DNA of 64,000 bases, taken from positions 99,981,698 through 100,045,697 of the forward strand of contig CM024758.1 of the NCBI GenBank assembly GCA_014218235.1. The letters run 5' to 3'. The position numbers and the translations under genes were made by a program. The notes beneath the pieces were generated by a model. The model had not been told where the DNA came from, did not search any database, and was given only the letters and a program-made list of their open reading frames with translations. The stretch is from Colocasia esculenta (lineage: Eukaryota > Streptophyta > Magnoliopsida > Alismatales > Araceae). Shown here in pieces: positions 1 through 10,787 of this stretch (position 1 is the stretch's first letter; every line of letters begins with the position of its first letter).

Positions 1-868
1 TGAAAGAAAAATAGGTTTGAATTTCGGGGAGAGAGTCTGCTAATTGGGTGTCGAAAGGTCTAGAATTCTTGCTTCAAAATCAGTTTGGCAGCACTCACGG
101 ATTCTGAGGGAATATCCTCTTTGAGTCAGAAGAGGAGGAGAGGAAGATGATTCCTCAGGATGGTCAGAGGAATCCCCGAAATCGCTGGTCTAGGGTTTGA
201 AACTTGTCTACCTCTGCCAGTAGTGGAGGTCCTACCTCTCTTGAAGCTCTGAGAGGTGCAGAAGAGATCCTGGAAGCTCTGCAGGATCATTTCTTCGCTT
301 GGTTCTTCTTTCCATCTGGCATCGGAACTGTGCCGGAACCGGCCTTGAAGAGGCCTGAGACCTTGCGCCACGGCGGGGACCAAGCTTGCGGACCATGGTG
401 CAGGAGGAGTGGAATTTCAGAGAGGAGATGGAAGAGTGGAGAGAGAGAGATGATGAAGGGGGTGAGGTTGAGAGAAGCGGAGAGGTTTTCTTGCCGGAAA
501 GAAGTGGAAATGAGGCCGTCGGGTCGACCTGACTCCCAAAAAGGGATGCAGTGGTACACTGCCCCGCAGGAACAACAAGGGTTAAGGTGAACCCGAAAGG
601 GCTGAAAAAGGTTTGGCAAGGGCAGTGTCGACACAGGAAGAGGGTGTGTCGACCTGACCCAGGAGTGTGTCGACACAGGACACATAGTGTGTCGACACAG
701 CCTTGAAGAAAATTTGAATTTTGAGAGGAAATTTTGAGAAATTTGGGACATCTTTATGATTAGGAATGAGAGGAATTATCATTTCAAGGATTTTTAAGGG
801 GCTTAAAAATCATTTGTTGTATTTTGCAAAAATTCATCACAATCAAGTTTTTCAACAATTTCCAACAG
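1..868 (-). repeat. Probable 3' LTR of the copia element, or a related LTR (outer end off-window)
   Basis: This stretch carries a run of GTCGAC words at 523, 627, 648, 669 and 691, the last four spaced 21, 21 and 22 bp, exactly as in the SIRE-type LTRs at 8860-9169 and 37593-37914. On the minus strand an LTR-like start (TGTTGGAAATTG) falls at 868. By eye, outside the GTCGAC words, it does not align with the 5' LTR at 7753-9391. It is therefore either a strongly diverged 3' LTR or an LTR of a sister subfamily. The small ORFs here (for example 204-590 and 287-751) have no recognisable domain. Confidence 0.4.
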
Positions 869-2285
869 GATATTAGCATTCCAAGACTTGGTCAACAAAA
901 TGATAAATTGAGGGATATAATGTATTAACAATCAATCAAAAACTACCATGTTTCTCAATTTTCAAGAATTAAAGATGTCATCTAGACCAAAGACAATTTT
1001 GTTGAAAGTAAAACACAAACTTAAAGAACAACTTGATGAAGGAAGAAGATGATTCTTTCTAAACAAATCTCCAATAATTTTCATATTTTGTTCTTTAAAA
1101 AACTATCAAATGATATGAATCTCTTTCACTCAAGTACTAGTGCTTTTACACACCATAGTCCCTGGATACTTAAGATTTAGTCATTGTCAAGTCTCAAAGG
1201 GGTAAATGATGACCTTTTGACATGAAAATATACGTTTTGTAGACGCCAATATTTCCAGTTACTCAGTCATCATCAAAAAGCATAGCACATTTGCTTAGAT
1301 TTTGAATTTATTTCAATTTGGATCCCCTTTGAACAGAGTTAGCAATAATGCCTCATGACATGCAGCACTTCATTCATTGTGAAGGTGTGCAGTTTCTCAG
1401 CACAGATGCCATTGCTCTGTTGGATTTTACAAGATTTTGGAGAGTTTGTGAGATAGAATTCAAATACATCCAGTCATCAGTTGCAAACAAGGAAATGTTT
1501 TAAGTTCAAGACACAAATTGTAATTTAGTTTAGGAAGAGATCTGAATTTCTGTGGATTGAGAGACATAGTGAAAGTTGATTAGTAAAAAATAATTATCAC
1601 TCAAGGTTCATTTTGAGACTCTAGACTTTAGAATGAGGACATCATGCAAGGAATTGATGAAATGCAAGAAGGGGATTTTGCAAAAGAAATGACTTGAATT
1701 TTCTAGCTCCCCTGAGATGATGATTTCAACCATTTTTCATCAAAATAAAGATATGCAATTTGAAATCAGAAGAAGTTTCTTCTTGGACAACAAAGACTTC
1801 CCCTCAACAATTGTATATCATTTCTTGGTACTTGGCGGAGACACATACTCTCGCATAGTGAAAGTGTCCAGACAAGCATAACTTGTCCTTCTCCAAGTCA
1901 CCATTTGATATACCAAGAGATTTCAATACAATAAGAGTTGAAGAATTCATTAGCAAAAAGAAGTGGAAGTTAAAACTGTGCAAGTTTTGAAATCAAGAAA
2001 AGAATTTCTCTTTGAACAATAAAAGCTCCCCCTCAATTATTGCATATTAACTTCTTAGTACTTGGCGGAGATATGTTCTCACGCATAGTGAAAGTGTCCA
2101 GACAAGCATAACTTGTCCTTCTTCCAAATCACTATTTGATATACCAAGAAGTTTCAACACAATCAGAAGTGGAGAATTTATTGTAAAAAGGGAATAGAAT
2201 TGAAATGAGAGAGATATGAACAATGTAACTTGAGGAAGCAAGGATTTATGAAATGCAAAGAACTCCCCTTAGACAATGCATACAC
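869..2285 (-). other. Copia 3' non-coding tract between pol and 3' LTR
   Basis: AT-rich sequence with no long ORF between the pol stop codon (2286-2288, minus strand) and the putative 3' LTR. Purine runs on the minus strand, such as GAGGGGGAGC near 2030, look like polypurine tracts. SIRE relatives often carry an extra envelope-like ORF here; I see none. It includes the tandem duplication listed separately. Confidence 0.5.
1798..2268 (-). repeat. Tandem duplication of about 230 bp in the copia 3' tract
   Basis: Two diverged direct copies, about 1798-2028 and 2029-2258. Each begins with a pyrimidine run (a polypurine tract on the minus strand), followed by ACTTGGCGGAGA, GCATAGTGAAAGTGTCCAGA and CAAGCATAACTTGTCC. 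A third partial start (ACTCCCCTTAGACAATGCAT) lies near 2251-2270. So a polypurine-like tract occurs at least three times. Confidence 0.7.
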
Positions 2286-5200
2286 TCAACCCAAACCTTG
2301 AGAGAAATCAAGAGATGGTTTACAAAGACCAAGTTCTCTCCTTAAAGATGAAAATCTGTTTTCAGGAAGGGGTTTTGTGAATATGTCTGCAATTTGTTTT
2401 TCAGTTTCAATAAAATGGAGTTCAAAAGATTTCTTTGCAACCTCATCTCTCAAGAAATGATGCCTAATTTCAATGTGTTTTGTTCTGGAGTGCTGAATGG
2501 GGTTTTAGAAAGGTTGATTGCACTTGTGTTATCACATAGGATGGGTACACACCCTAAATCTTGGTTGTAATCAAGAAGTTGATGTTTCACCCAGAGAATC
2601 TGAGTTCCACATCTACCTGCTGCAACATATTCAGCTTCTGCTGTTGACAGAGCCACTGAATGTTGCTTTTTAGAAGCCCAAGAGATAAGGCACCCACCTA
2701 GAAATAGACACAAGCCACTTGTGCTTTTTCTATCTAACTTACACCCAGCATAATCAGCATCACAATAGGCAAACAATTCTAACTTGCAACCAGCAGGATA
2801 CCAAATTCCTAAGTCACATGTTCCAACAAGATATTTAAAAATTCTTTTCACAGCAAGCATATGACTTTCTTTAGGATTGATTGGAATCTAGCACATAAGC
2901 ACACACAAAACTGAATGTCAGGTCTAGAAGTAGTAAGGTAGAGCAGAGAGCCAATCATACCTCTGTAGGTCTTTGGATCTACTGACTTACCAGATGGGTC
3001 TTCTTCTAGCTTAGCATTTATTGCAATGGGTGTGCTTGAATGTTTAAGGTTCTGATAGTCAAACCTTTTCAGTAGCTCCTTGACATATTTGGTTTGACTG
3101 ATGAAGATTCCTTCATTTGTTTGGTTAACCTGCAATCCAAAAAGAATGTTAAATCTCCCATTAAGCTCATTTCAAATTCATTCTGCATTTGATTTGAAAA
3201 TTCAGTGCAAAGGCCTTTATTGGTGGAGCCAAAAATTATGTCATCAACATAAATTTGGACCACAATTATTTGATTTTTTACTGTTTTGTGAACAATGTTT
3301 GATCAACATTACCTCTAGAATATCCTTTTTCAAGTAAAAAGGAACTCAAACGATCATACCAAGCTCTTGGAGCTTGTTTAAGACCATAGAGTGCCTTATT
3401 AAGCTTGAAAACATGGTTAGGATATTTTTCATTATCAAACCAGGAGGTTGTTCAACAAAACACATTTTCCTTTATATATCCATTTAGAAATGCACTTTTA
3501 ACATCCATTTGAAAGACTTTGAATTCATGGAGGATGCAAAAGCAAGGAAAATTCTCACAGCTTCTAGTCTAGCTACAGGGGCATAAGATTCTTCAAAGTC
3601 AATTCCAAATTCTTGGTTATACCCCTTTGCAACTAGCCTAGCTTTGTTTCTTATTACTTGACCAGCTTCATTCAATTTATTTCTGAAAACCATCTAGTGC
3701 CAATCACTTTGGTCACTAGGTCTAGGCACTAATTCCCACACTTGATTTCTTTCAAATTGATGAAGTTCATCATGCATAGCATAATCCAATCAGAACTGGA
3801 TAAGGCTTCATCAATTGACTTGGGTTCAATTTGGGAAATTAGAGCTAGTGAGTCTTCTTCAATGTTTTGCAAAAAGGATGATCTGGTCCTAACTCTATCA
3901 TTTAGATTGCCAACTACACTGTCTAATGGGTGATCTCTTAGAAAACGAGGTTCAGAAATTACCTGTTGAGGAGTGCCCACTTCTGAATCAATATTACCTG
4001 AACCATTTGGAGATGGTGAGTTGTTGTTCAGGTTTTCTTCAATGTTGTTAATCTCCTCAACGGTTGGTGAAGAATCCACAATGAGGTCATCCTCTTCATT
4101 GTCTTGTTTTTCCTGCAAGATTTAGAATCATTAGTGGAAAAGGAATTTTCATCAAAAATAACATGTGGAGATTCTTCAACAGTTTTGGTTTTAATATGTA
4201 CACTTTGAAAGCCCTTGACACTTCAGAATAGCCAAGGAAGATAGCTTCCTGACTCTTAGCATCAAACTTGTCAAGGTTTTCTTTGTTATTGTGTACATAG
4301 CATTTGCACCAAAGATTTTAAAATAGGAAACAGTTGGCTTTTGTTTTTCAATAATTCATAGGGGGTTTTCTTGATTTTTGGTCTGACCAATGCTCTATTG
4401 AGTATGTGGTTTGCTGTGTTCACAGCTTCAGCCCAGAAGGATTTGGGCAAGTTACTCTCAAGAAGCATGGTTCTAGCCATTTCCACAAGAGTTCTGTTCT
4501 TTCTTTCCACAACTCCATTTTGTTCTGGAGTTCTTGGTGAAGAAAACTTGTGGAATATCTGAAATTCAGCAAAAAATCAGAAAAGGATGTGTTTTCAAAT
4601 TCACCCCCATGATCAGTTAAGATATTTTGATTTTATATGGATAAGTGGTTAAGACAGTGGTACAAAAGTTCCTGAATTCAAGGCATGCATCACTTTTGTG
4701 AGATAGAAAAATAACCCAGGTAAACTAGTAAAGTCATCAATGATTACAAATCCATATCTTTTGCCACTAAGCTTAGAACTCTTGTTGGCCCAAAGAGGTC
4801 CATGTGAAGAAGTTCTAGTGGCTTAGATGTGAGTACATCATTGAAGACTTTAAAGGATTTCCTAGTTTGTTTTCCTTTAGCACAGATCCCACAAATTTGA
4901 CCTTCAACACTAGAAAAGGATTCAGGAAGACCTTTAACCAAATTCAATCTTAACAACTTATTCATTGTTCTGAAGCTTGCATGGCCAAGTCTTTTGTGCC
5001 AAGTCCATGCAATTTCATCTTTATTTGCAACAAAACAAAGATTTTCAGAAAAGTTTTTATTAAGGTTGATCATGTAGACATTGTTTTCTCTTTTTCCAAA
5101 GAATTTGATTTTATCAGTTGATGAATCTATTATCTTGCAAAAATCAGATTCAAACACAACTTTGTGACCTTTGTCACATAGTTGGCTGATACTGAGCAAA

Positions 5201-5420
5201 TTATAATCAAGTCCATCAACTAACAAGACATTATCTACAGAGTTTGAAGAAGTTTGACCAACCTTACCAGATCCAATGATCTTTCCTTTATTTTTACCTC
5301 CAAAGGTGACTGACCCTCCCTCCTTTTCAAGCAGGAATGAGAATTTGGCTCTATCTCCAGTCATATGTCGTGAACACCCACTGTCAAGAAACCATACATT
5401 TGTGTGGGTGCACGACTTCC
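2286..5420 (-). pseudogene. Copia pol: protease-integrase-RT-RNase H, frameshifted
   Basis: Minus-strand pol remnant. The protease active-site region (DSGCSRH) lies at about 5360-5400. It is followed by the GAG-pre-integrase segment (WHKRLGHASF) and an integrase CxxC (ICGICAKGK) near 4880, an integrase core tail (FWAEAVNTANHILNRA, 4286-4510), the linker before RT (RTRSSF, 3729-4118), RT with an intact YVDD box (3069-3263) and RNase H (2450-2860, DADYAG and STAEAEYVA). The last codons read through to a TGA at 2286-2288. At least five frameshifts split the frame, and the segment after GPTR in integrase is degraded. The product would have been the enzymatic polyprotein for reverse transcription and integration. 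Its lineage is clear; this copy is non-functional. Confidence 0.88.
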
Positions 5421-5430
5421 TGCAACAAGA

Positions 5431-7683
5431 TCAGTGGAGAGAAGATTTTGGTACCCAAACAGAGTTGGGACCATCAGAATGATTTAACAAAGACATCAAA
5501 TCCTTTCTCACCCAAATTTGATTTGTTTTAGATTTTTGTTTTGTTACTTTGGTGTTTTCAGCATTTTTCTGTTTGTTCTTTCTTTTAGGAATGAAAGCAC
5601 CAAGATCTTTGTTTTTGGTAGGAGGGGAGTTTTTCATTTGAAAATTTGAGTTCATAGAAGGAGGTGGAATCCATGGATTGTGTTGGTACATCCAGAAATT
5701 GGATAAGGGTATTGAGGATAATACCAACAGGGATTTTCATACCATTGGTCCAAGGATTAGTCCAATTTTCTTGAGGAGCTGTCTTGGAGGTCCAAGGTTT
5801 TTCATGGATCATTCTTTTCTTTTTTCTTATTTCTCAGATTTTTATTTGAATTTTAGTTGAGTTGATTATGGTTTTTGGTGTTGAACAGGTCGACCTGTCA
5901 GGGGACTGTGTCGACCTGACAGTCTTCTTTTGTTTTTGAATTTTGATTTGTTTTGAGTTTTGTTGGGTTTTTGTTTGGGTTTTGTTTGCTGTTTGTTGGA
6001 TTTCAGTGTTTCCAGATTGGGACCTTTAACAAAGTTGATTAATGGTGCTGCTTTCCCTTTTTCTCACCAGATTTATCTTTTGTTGATTTCTTTTTGTTGA
6101 ATCCCAATCCATGAGATGTGGTTGTCATGTTGGATCCTAGCAATGCCTCTAGGTTATCTTGGCTTTTGTGAAGGTTTGGATAACCTTCTCCTTTTCCTTT
6201 AGCTGGTTTTAAGAATTTCAATTTCTTCAATTTTCTGTTGTTTTTCTTGTTTTTCAATTTCCAGCTTTTCATTTAAATTTCTGAAGTCTTGGGAGGCCTT
6301 CTGAGAGGCAAGTTTTAATCATCAATTAGGTTCAGTAAATTTTCTTTTTCTTCAAGCAATTCTGTTACTTCAGATTCCAGTTCACAGGTTCTATTGTTTG
6401 AAGATTGGTTATGGTAAAGATTTTCAATTTTCTTTTGATGTGTTTGTTTTCTTTTCTCATTTCAGAGTATCTTTCTACCAATTCAGCATACACATCTGCC
6501 AATCTTCAACACTATAATCTTCAAAGGAGTATTTACCTTTCCATCTGTGCTGTTGGCCATGAAGCAAACTTCCTCACTCTCTGAGCTTGAGGACTTCTTC
6601 TCTTCTTCTTCCTCACTTGTGTCTTCATCAGACCAAGTGGCTACCATGGCCTTGGGCTTCTTGTATTTCTGGAATCTTTTGTGCTTTTCTTTTTGTTCTC
6701 AGGACACTCTCCCTTCATGTGTCCTGGCTTGTTGCACCTGTAACAGATAACATTCTCATCAGGTTTATGATTCTTATTGAAATTGGAAGAGGAAATATTC
6801 TTCTTACCTGGGGAAATTTCTTTTTCCCAGATTTTCCCTTTCCTATATTTCAAGAATTTCCTGAATTGTCTGGTCATGAGGGCAATCTCATCCTCATTTG
6901 ACTCAGATTCTTCAGAACTTGTTTTATCCTGATTTTTATCTTTGTTGCTTGAAGAGGCTTTGAGTGCCATAGGCTTGGTCTTAATTAAGTGTTCTTCATT
7001 TCTTCTTAAGTTTATTTCATATGTCATTAAAGATCCAATCAATTCATCCAAAGACATTTTGGATAAATCTTTTGAATCTTCAATAACAGTGGCCTTGGTA
7101 TGCCAATTGAAGAAAGTGAACGCAAAATTTTTCTTACCAAATCTGCATCAGTATACTCCTTACCCAAAGCCTTGAGTCCATTGACAATCACCATGAATCT
7201 GGCAAACATTTCAGAAATAGATTCATTAGATTTCATCATGAAAAGTTCATATTCTGAAACTAAAATATTTGCCTTGGTCTCTTGACCTGAGATGTTCCCT
7301 CATAGAGTAGTTCGAGTTTATCCCACATCTCTTTGGCAGATTTACACATAGAGATTCTCGAATACTCCTTGGGATGAACAGCACATTGAATCATGTTCAT
7401 GGCACTGTAATTCAATGTAGCTCTCCTTATTGTTCCCTCGTCCAGGTTTCTTCCTCACCCTGTTTTCATAGGGACCAGCCTCAACTACTTTCCAGATCTC
7501 ATAGTTCTGGGCCCTTAAGAATACTTGCATTCTGTCTCCAATAAGAATAGTCCAAACCATTAAGAATGGTGGCCTATTTATGGAATGGCCCTCAGCTATG
7601 AAACCTTTGAGTCCATGACACTTAAGTAAATGCAAAAGAAGTAGTTGAGCAAGCAAGCAAACAACCAGACAAACAGACAACAA
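5431..7683 (-). pseudogene. Copia gag (nucleocapsid) remnant
   Basis: Gag remnant on the minus strand, upstream of pol. The N-terminal part resembles SIRE gag (INRPPF, DRMQVFLRAQNYEIW, 7342-7683). The middle is UBN2-like (ISEMFARFMVIVNGLKALGK, 7039-7239). A single CCHC knuckle (CYRCNKPGHMKGECP) lies at about 6704-6745, after a Glu/Ser-rich linker. The C-terminal spacer is Lys-rich (6039-6272). The pieces lie in different frames, and I could not identify the original start codon. An unexpected GTCGAC pair sits in the spacer at 5889-5915. Confidence 0.75.
5889..5915. repeat. GTCGAC pair inside the copia internal region
   Basis: Two GTCGAC words start at 5889 and 5910, 21 bp apart, inside AGGTCGACCTGTCAG...TGTGTCGACCTGACAG. 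It is the same word and spacing as in the LTR clusters, but it lies in the gag/pol spacer. Confidence 0.8.
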
Positions 7684-7738
7684 ACACTCAATACCTCAGA
7701 AACAAAAGCTTCAGTTCAAATCAGATCGATGTAAACCC

Positions 7739-7750
7739 GCTCTGATACCA
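7739..7750 (-). other. Primer-binding site (initiator tRNA-Met) of copia
   Basis: The minus strand reads TGGTATCAGAGC, complementary to the 3' end of plant initiator tRNA-Met. It is separated by two bases from the inner end of the 5' LTR at 7753, which fixes the orientation of the element. Confidence 0.92.
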
Positions 7751-8732
7751 ATTGAAGGATCGAAATTAATGTGTGGAAAAGATCTAGAAGGGGGGGATGA
7801 ATAGATCTTAGCCACTTTTGCGGAAGCTTAAAAAATTTGAAAACTATTTAGAATCAGAGGCAATGTTATCAGTGAAAAGCTACAGATCTGATTAGATTGA
7901 GTGAGTTGAAAAACTTAGATGTGAATCAAGTTGATTAAGTGAATTAAAAACGAATCCTATGCAAGCATCTAGAATAAATCAATCAAACCACAGAAAACAA
8001 TGCACAAGGATTTTTAGGTGGTTCGGAAATCACCATGTGATTCCTACATCCACCCCTCACAACCCGTGAGGATTCACTAACCACAACTGGGTAACACACC
8101 CACTGGAGCTGACAACTCCAACACTGAAGAGCTTACAACTCACACCACTTCTAGAGCAAGACTACTCTAGAACAACTGAGCAAGACTGCTCAACCCACAC
8201 TTGAGTCTGACAACTCAACACTGAGCACAACGGCTCACAACAACCTGAGCACAATGCTCACACTAAACTTGCTAGACACCAACTTAAGACATAGATCCTC
8301 TAGCAACAGATCTAGTCGAAATTTGAGAACTCTAAAGAGAATTATGCAGAAGTACTTGCATAATCTCAAGAGATATCTCAGAAGAACAGAAGAAAGTAAA
8401 ATTGAATTGAAAGGTCTTCTTCAGTGTACTCCTTGTAGGACTTGAATTGGGAAGAAGAATGTGAAGCTTGAAGTCCAAGTCGATGCTCTGCAATCTGAGA
8501 AGTTGGATCTTCCTCGATTCTTCACCAAAGAGTCTTCTACAGGATCTGCTTCTTGGAATGCTTCGAAGCAAGAAATTACAGGAATCAAATTCAATTCCAC
8601 ACCTTGAATGGGTGGGAATTAGTCTTCAGGAAGCAAGGAGAGCAGAGGAGGAGACACGAGCTCTTATGGCCGCCAGGATTTTCTGGAGGCTCTAAGAGTT
8701 GGTTTCTTCTCTTTGAAGGGAGGCCAAAAGGA

Positions 8733-8741
8733 CCTTTTATA
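8733..8741 (-). promoter_or_regulatory. TATA box of copia 5' LTR
   Basis: TATAAAAGG on the minus strand, 119 bp downstream of the nearest GTCGAC word. Transcription would start roughly at 8700-8710. Confidence 0.6.
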
Positions 8742-8859
8742 CCCTTAGGATTCCAAAGATACCCTTTTGGGGTACAAGGGCACGCTTCCAGGAAGATTCT
8801 GATCGCCCTAGAAGGACACGTGGCAGCCATCCGCTTAGGATGAAAAGTTTCCGTAGTGT

Positions 8860-9169
8860 GTCGACCTGCCCTGGTGGTTGTGTCGACACACTGTCCCAAA
8901 GATAGAAAATCTGTTCTGGGAGAAGGGTCCCGTGTCGACCTGCTCTTGAGTGTGTCGACCTGCTGTCCCAATTCCTCAAACTAGCTGTTCTGGGAACTGG
9001 GTCTAGTGTCGACTGCTCTGGGAGTGTGTCGACCTGGGGTACCTTTGATCTCTGGAAAACTGCCACTCGTGTCGACACACTCTGACATGTGTCGAACACT
9101 CTTGACATTTTTACACAATTTCCCTTTGAATCTTTGTTGATGTGTCGACACCATGATGGGTGTGTCGAC
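8860..9169. repeat. U3 cluster of GTCGAC pairs (copia 5' LTR)
   Basis: Ten words, mostly (G)TGTCGAC(A/C), start at 8860, 8882, 8934, 8954, 9008, 9028, 9071, 9091 (GTCGAA), 9144 and 9164. They form five pairs with internal spacing of 22, 20, 20, 20 and 20 bp. Pair-to-pair steps are 74, 74, 63 and 73 bp. GTCGAC is a palindrome, so each word reads the same on both strands. Confidence 0.92.
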
Positions 9170-9451
9170 ACATCTTTTGCATAAAAGGTTAGTACCTGAA
9201 AAATAAACACATATATCATTAGTTAATGATTTATCATGACCATAAATGATAAATGTGGATTAAAAAATACTTTATCAATCATGAATTCAGGTATGATATT
9301 TTTTGACATGTTTCAATTAATTGCTTTAAGAACACTTCTTGTCATCATCAAAATAGGAGGGAATGATATGAATTAGGCATTCAACCCAACACGATAGGAC
9401 CATCGCGATTCTGTTTGGATAATCGATCCTACATCGATTCCAATCGAAAAA

Positions 9452-9573
9452 GTGACGATCTGTCCCGTCGTGATTTGAACGCGACAGGTAGGTCCGTCGC
9501 GATTTTGTGACCTTATACAAAACCATGTTTTGACTGTGTAGGTTCTTTGAAGTGCGACGACTGTGTCCGTCGT
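9452..9573. repeat. GCGAC-N10-GTCGC pairs in U3
   Basis: Three pairs with exactly 15 bp between word starts: GTGAC 9452/GTCGT 9467, GCGAC 9481/GTCGC 9496 and GCGAC 9554/GTCGT 9569. The words of each pair are inverted relative to one another. Confidence 0.8.
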
Positions 9574-10787
9574 GATTTAAAGGCAAACCCGAGATTTTAA
9601 TGAACTGTTCAGTCTACCCTATGCATGTCTTTATGTCTATCATGTCATGTAGCTATTCAATGGCTTAAAATGATCAACCCATATGAAAGTCATAAGAATA
9701 TGAAGATCTATTCTAAGTGTTTATTTATTGATTGTCTCCATCTACCATGTGATTGATATGAGTTATGAACATATTCTAATTTTCTATAATTGAAATGTGT
9801 TATATGTTAAAAGTACAGCAACCTGTGATAGATTGAATTGCATACATGTCATGCATGTTTGTTATAAGCTTTCCGTCTTGTTTCAAACCGATGGATTGTG
9901 GATTGAGACACGTTCTACACGACACTTTACACATATAGGCAGCCCTTTCTTGGGGGATTGGAAACTCACGGCCGGTCATTCCGTATCGACAGTCTATTGA
10001 CATTTCTCTTAAGACCTCCGTAATTCTTTGTACTCTGTGGATTCCCTCATGGAGACCGAGTTAGTTGCACCAATGAAGTACCTGGAAGATAGATTGCACT
10101 TCTATTCTTATCTACTTCTCATAAGAGTGATTTGATAACATTGAAACCAAGCCATTAAATGTAAAGATTGAACTAATGAGATTAAGCCGTTATGCTGCCG
10201 AAATTAATCTGGATCATGTCCCCTTGCCTTGTTCTCTATCATCATTGACATGATCTTTAGTTCATAATTGACCATTGCTTGGAAAATCATGTTGGCCATA
10301 AATGAATGAATGGAATTACCAGAAGCTATTGGAACTTCGGTTCACAACTATGCCTGTGCAAATAGGGCCCAGTCCGGTCCTGGGAGGAGCACCCGAAATA
10401 CTTATAAATCACGAGAGTATATGATCCATTGAGGTGTCTGGCAATCACCTAATTGAATGCAAGATTGATCTGGGTAATTTCCACATTGTTATTGAATGAT
10501 TGATTGATTAATTGATTGATTGAACTGTTATATGTGAAATGGCCAAATCCATTGTACATGTCATCGTTATTGAACCCTATATGTCATTGTCCATTGGAAT
10601 TCTACGGAATTCAACTTGAGATATCTACTGCACATGCTACATGTTATTGAATCTCTCCCATTGATAAATGATCGTACTATCATCCTTAACATTGATAATC
10701 ATTCTATCAAGAGAATTGTCATGAATTGTTATTGATCCATCCTCGTACATGTTATAGCTTGAAATAGTTTCCATCGTTATTGACATG

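Larger units (their letters stand above)
1..9391 (-). mobile_element. SIRE-type Ty1/copia retrotransposon, decayed
   Basis: Read on the minus strand the order is 5' LTR (7753-9391), primer-binding site, gag with one CCHC knuckle, protease, integrase, reverse transcriptase, RNase H, a 1.4-kb 3' non-coding tract and a possible 3' LTR at the window start. The protease-integrase-RT-RNase H order is diagnostic of Ty1/copia. RT segments such as NKARLVAKGYNQEFGIDFEE and QIYVDDIIFGS are typical of the SIRE/Maximus lineage. The coding region is broken by many frameshifts and stops, so the copy cannot be autonomous. The five bases after its outer right end are CGATA, but the matching left duplication would lie outside the window. 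Confidence 0.88.
7753..9391 (-). repeat. Copia 5' LTR (1639 bp)
   Basis: On the minus strand the LTR starts TGTTGGGTTGAATG at 9391 and ends GATCCTTCA at 7753, adjoining the primer-binding site. A TATA box (TATAAAAGG, 8733-8741) and the U3 GTCGAC cluster (8860-9169) give the order U3 (right), R, U5 (left). The U5 side has a TCTGACAACTCAACACTGAG-like series of short repeats (about 8100-8260). Confidence 0.88.

Noticed and set aside
204..782. Overlapping ORFs on both strands (128, 154 and 66 codons)
   Set aside because: They lie in an LTR-like region with the GTCGAC words and have no recognisable domain.
8860..9169. Regularly spaced repeats resembling a CRISPR array
   Set aside because: The repeated word is only 6-10 bp and lies inside a plant LTR; there are no cas genes and the sequence is not prokaryotic.
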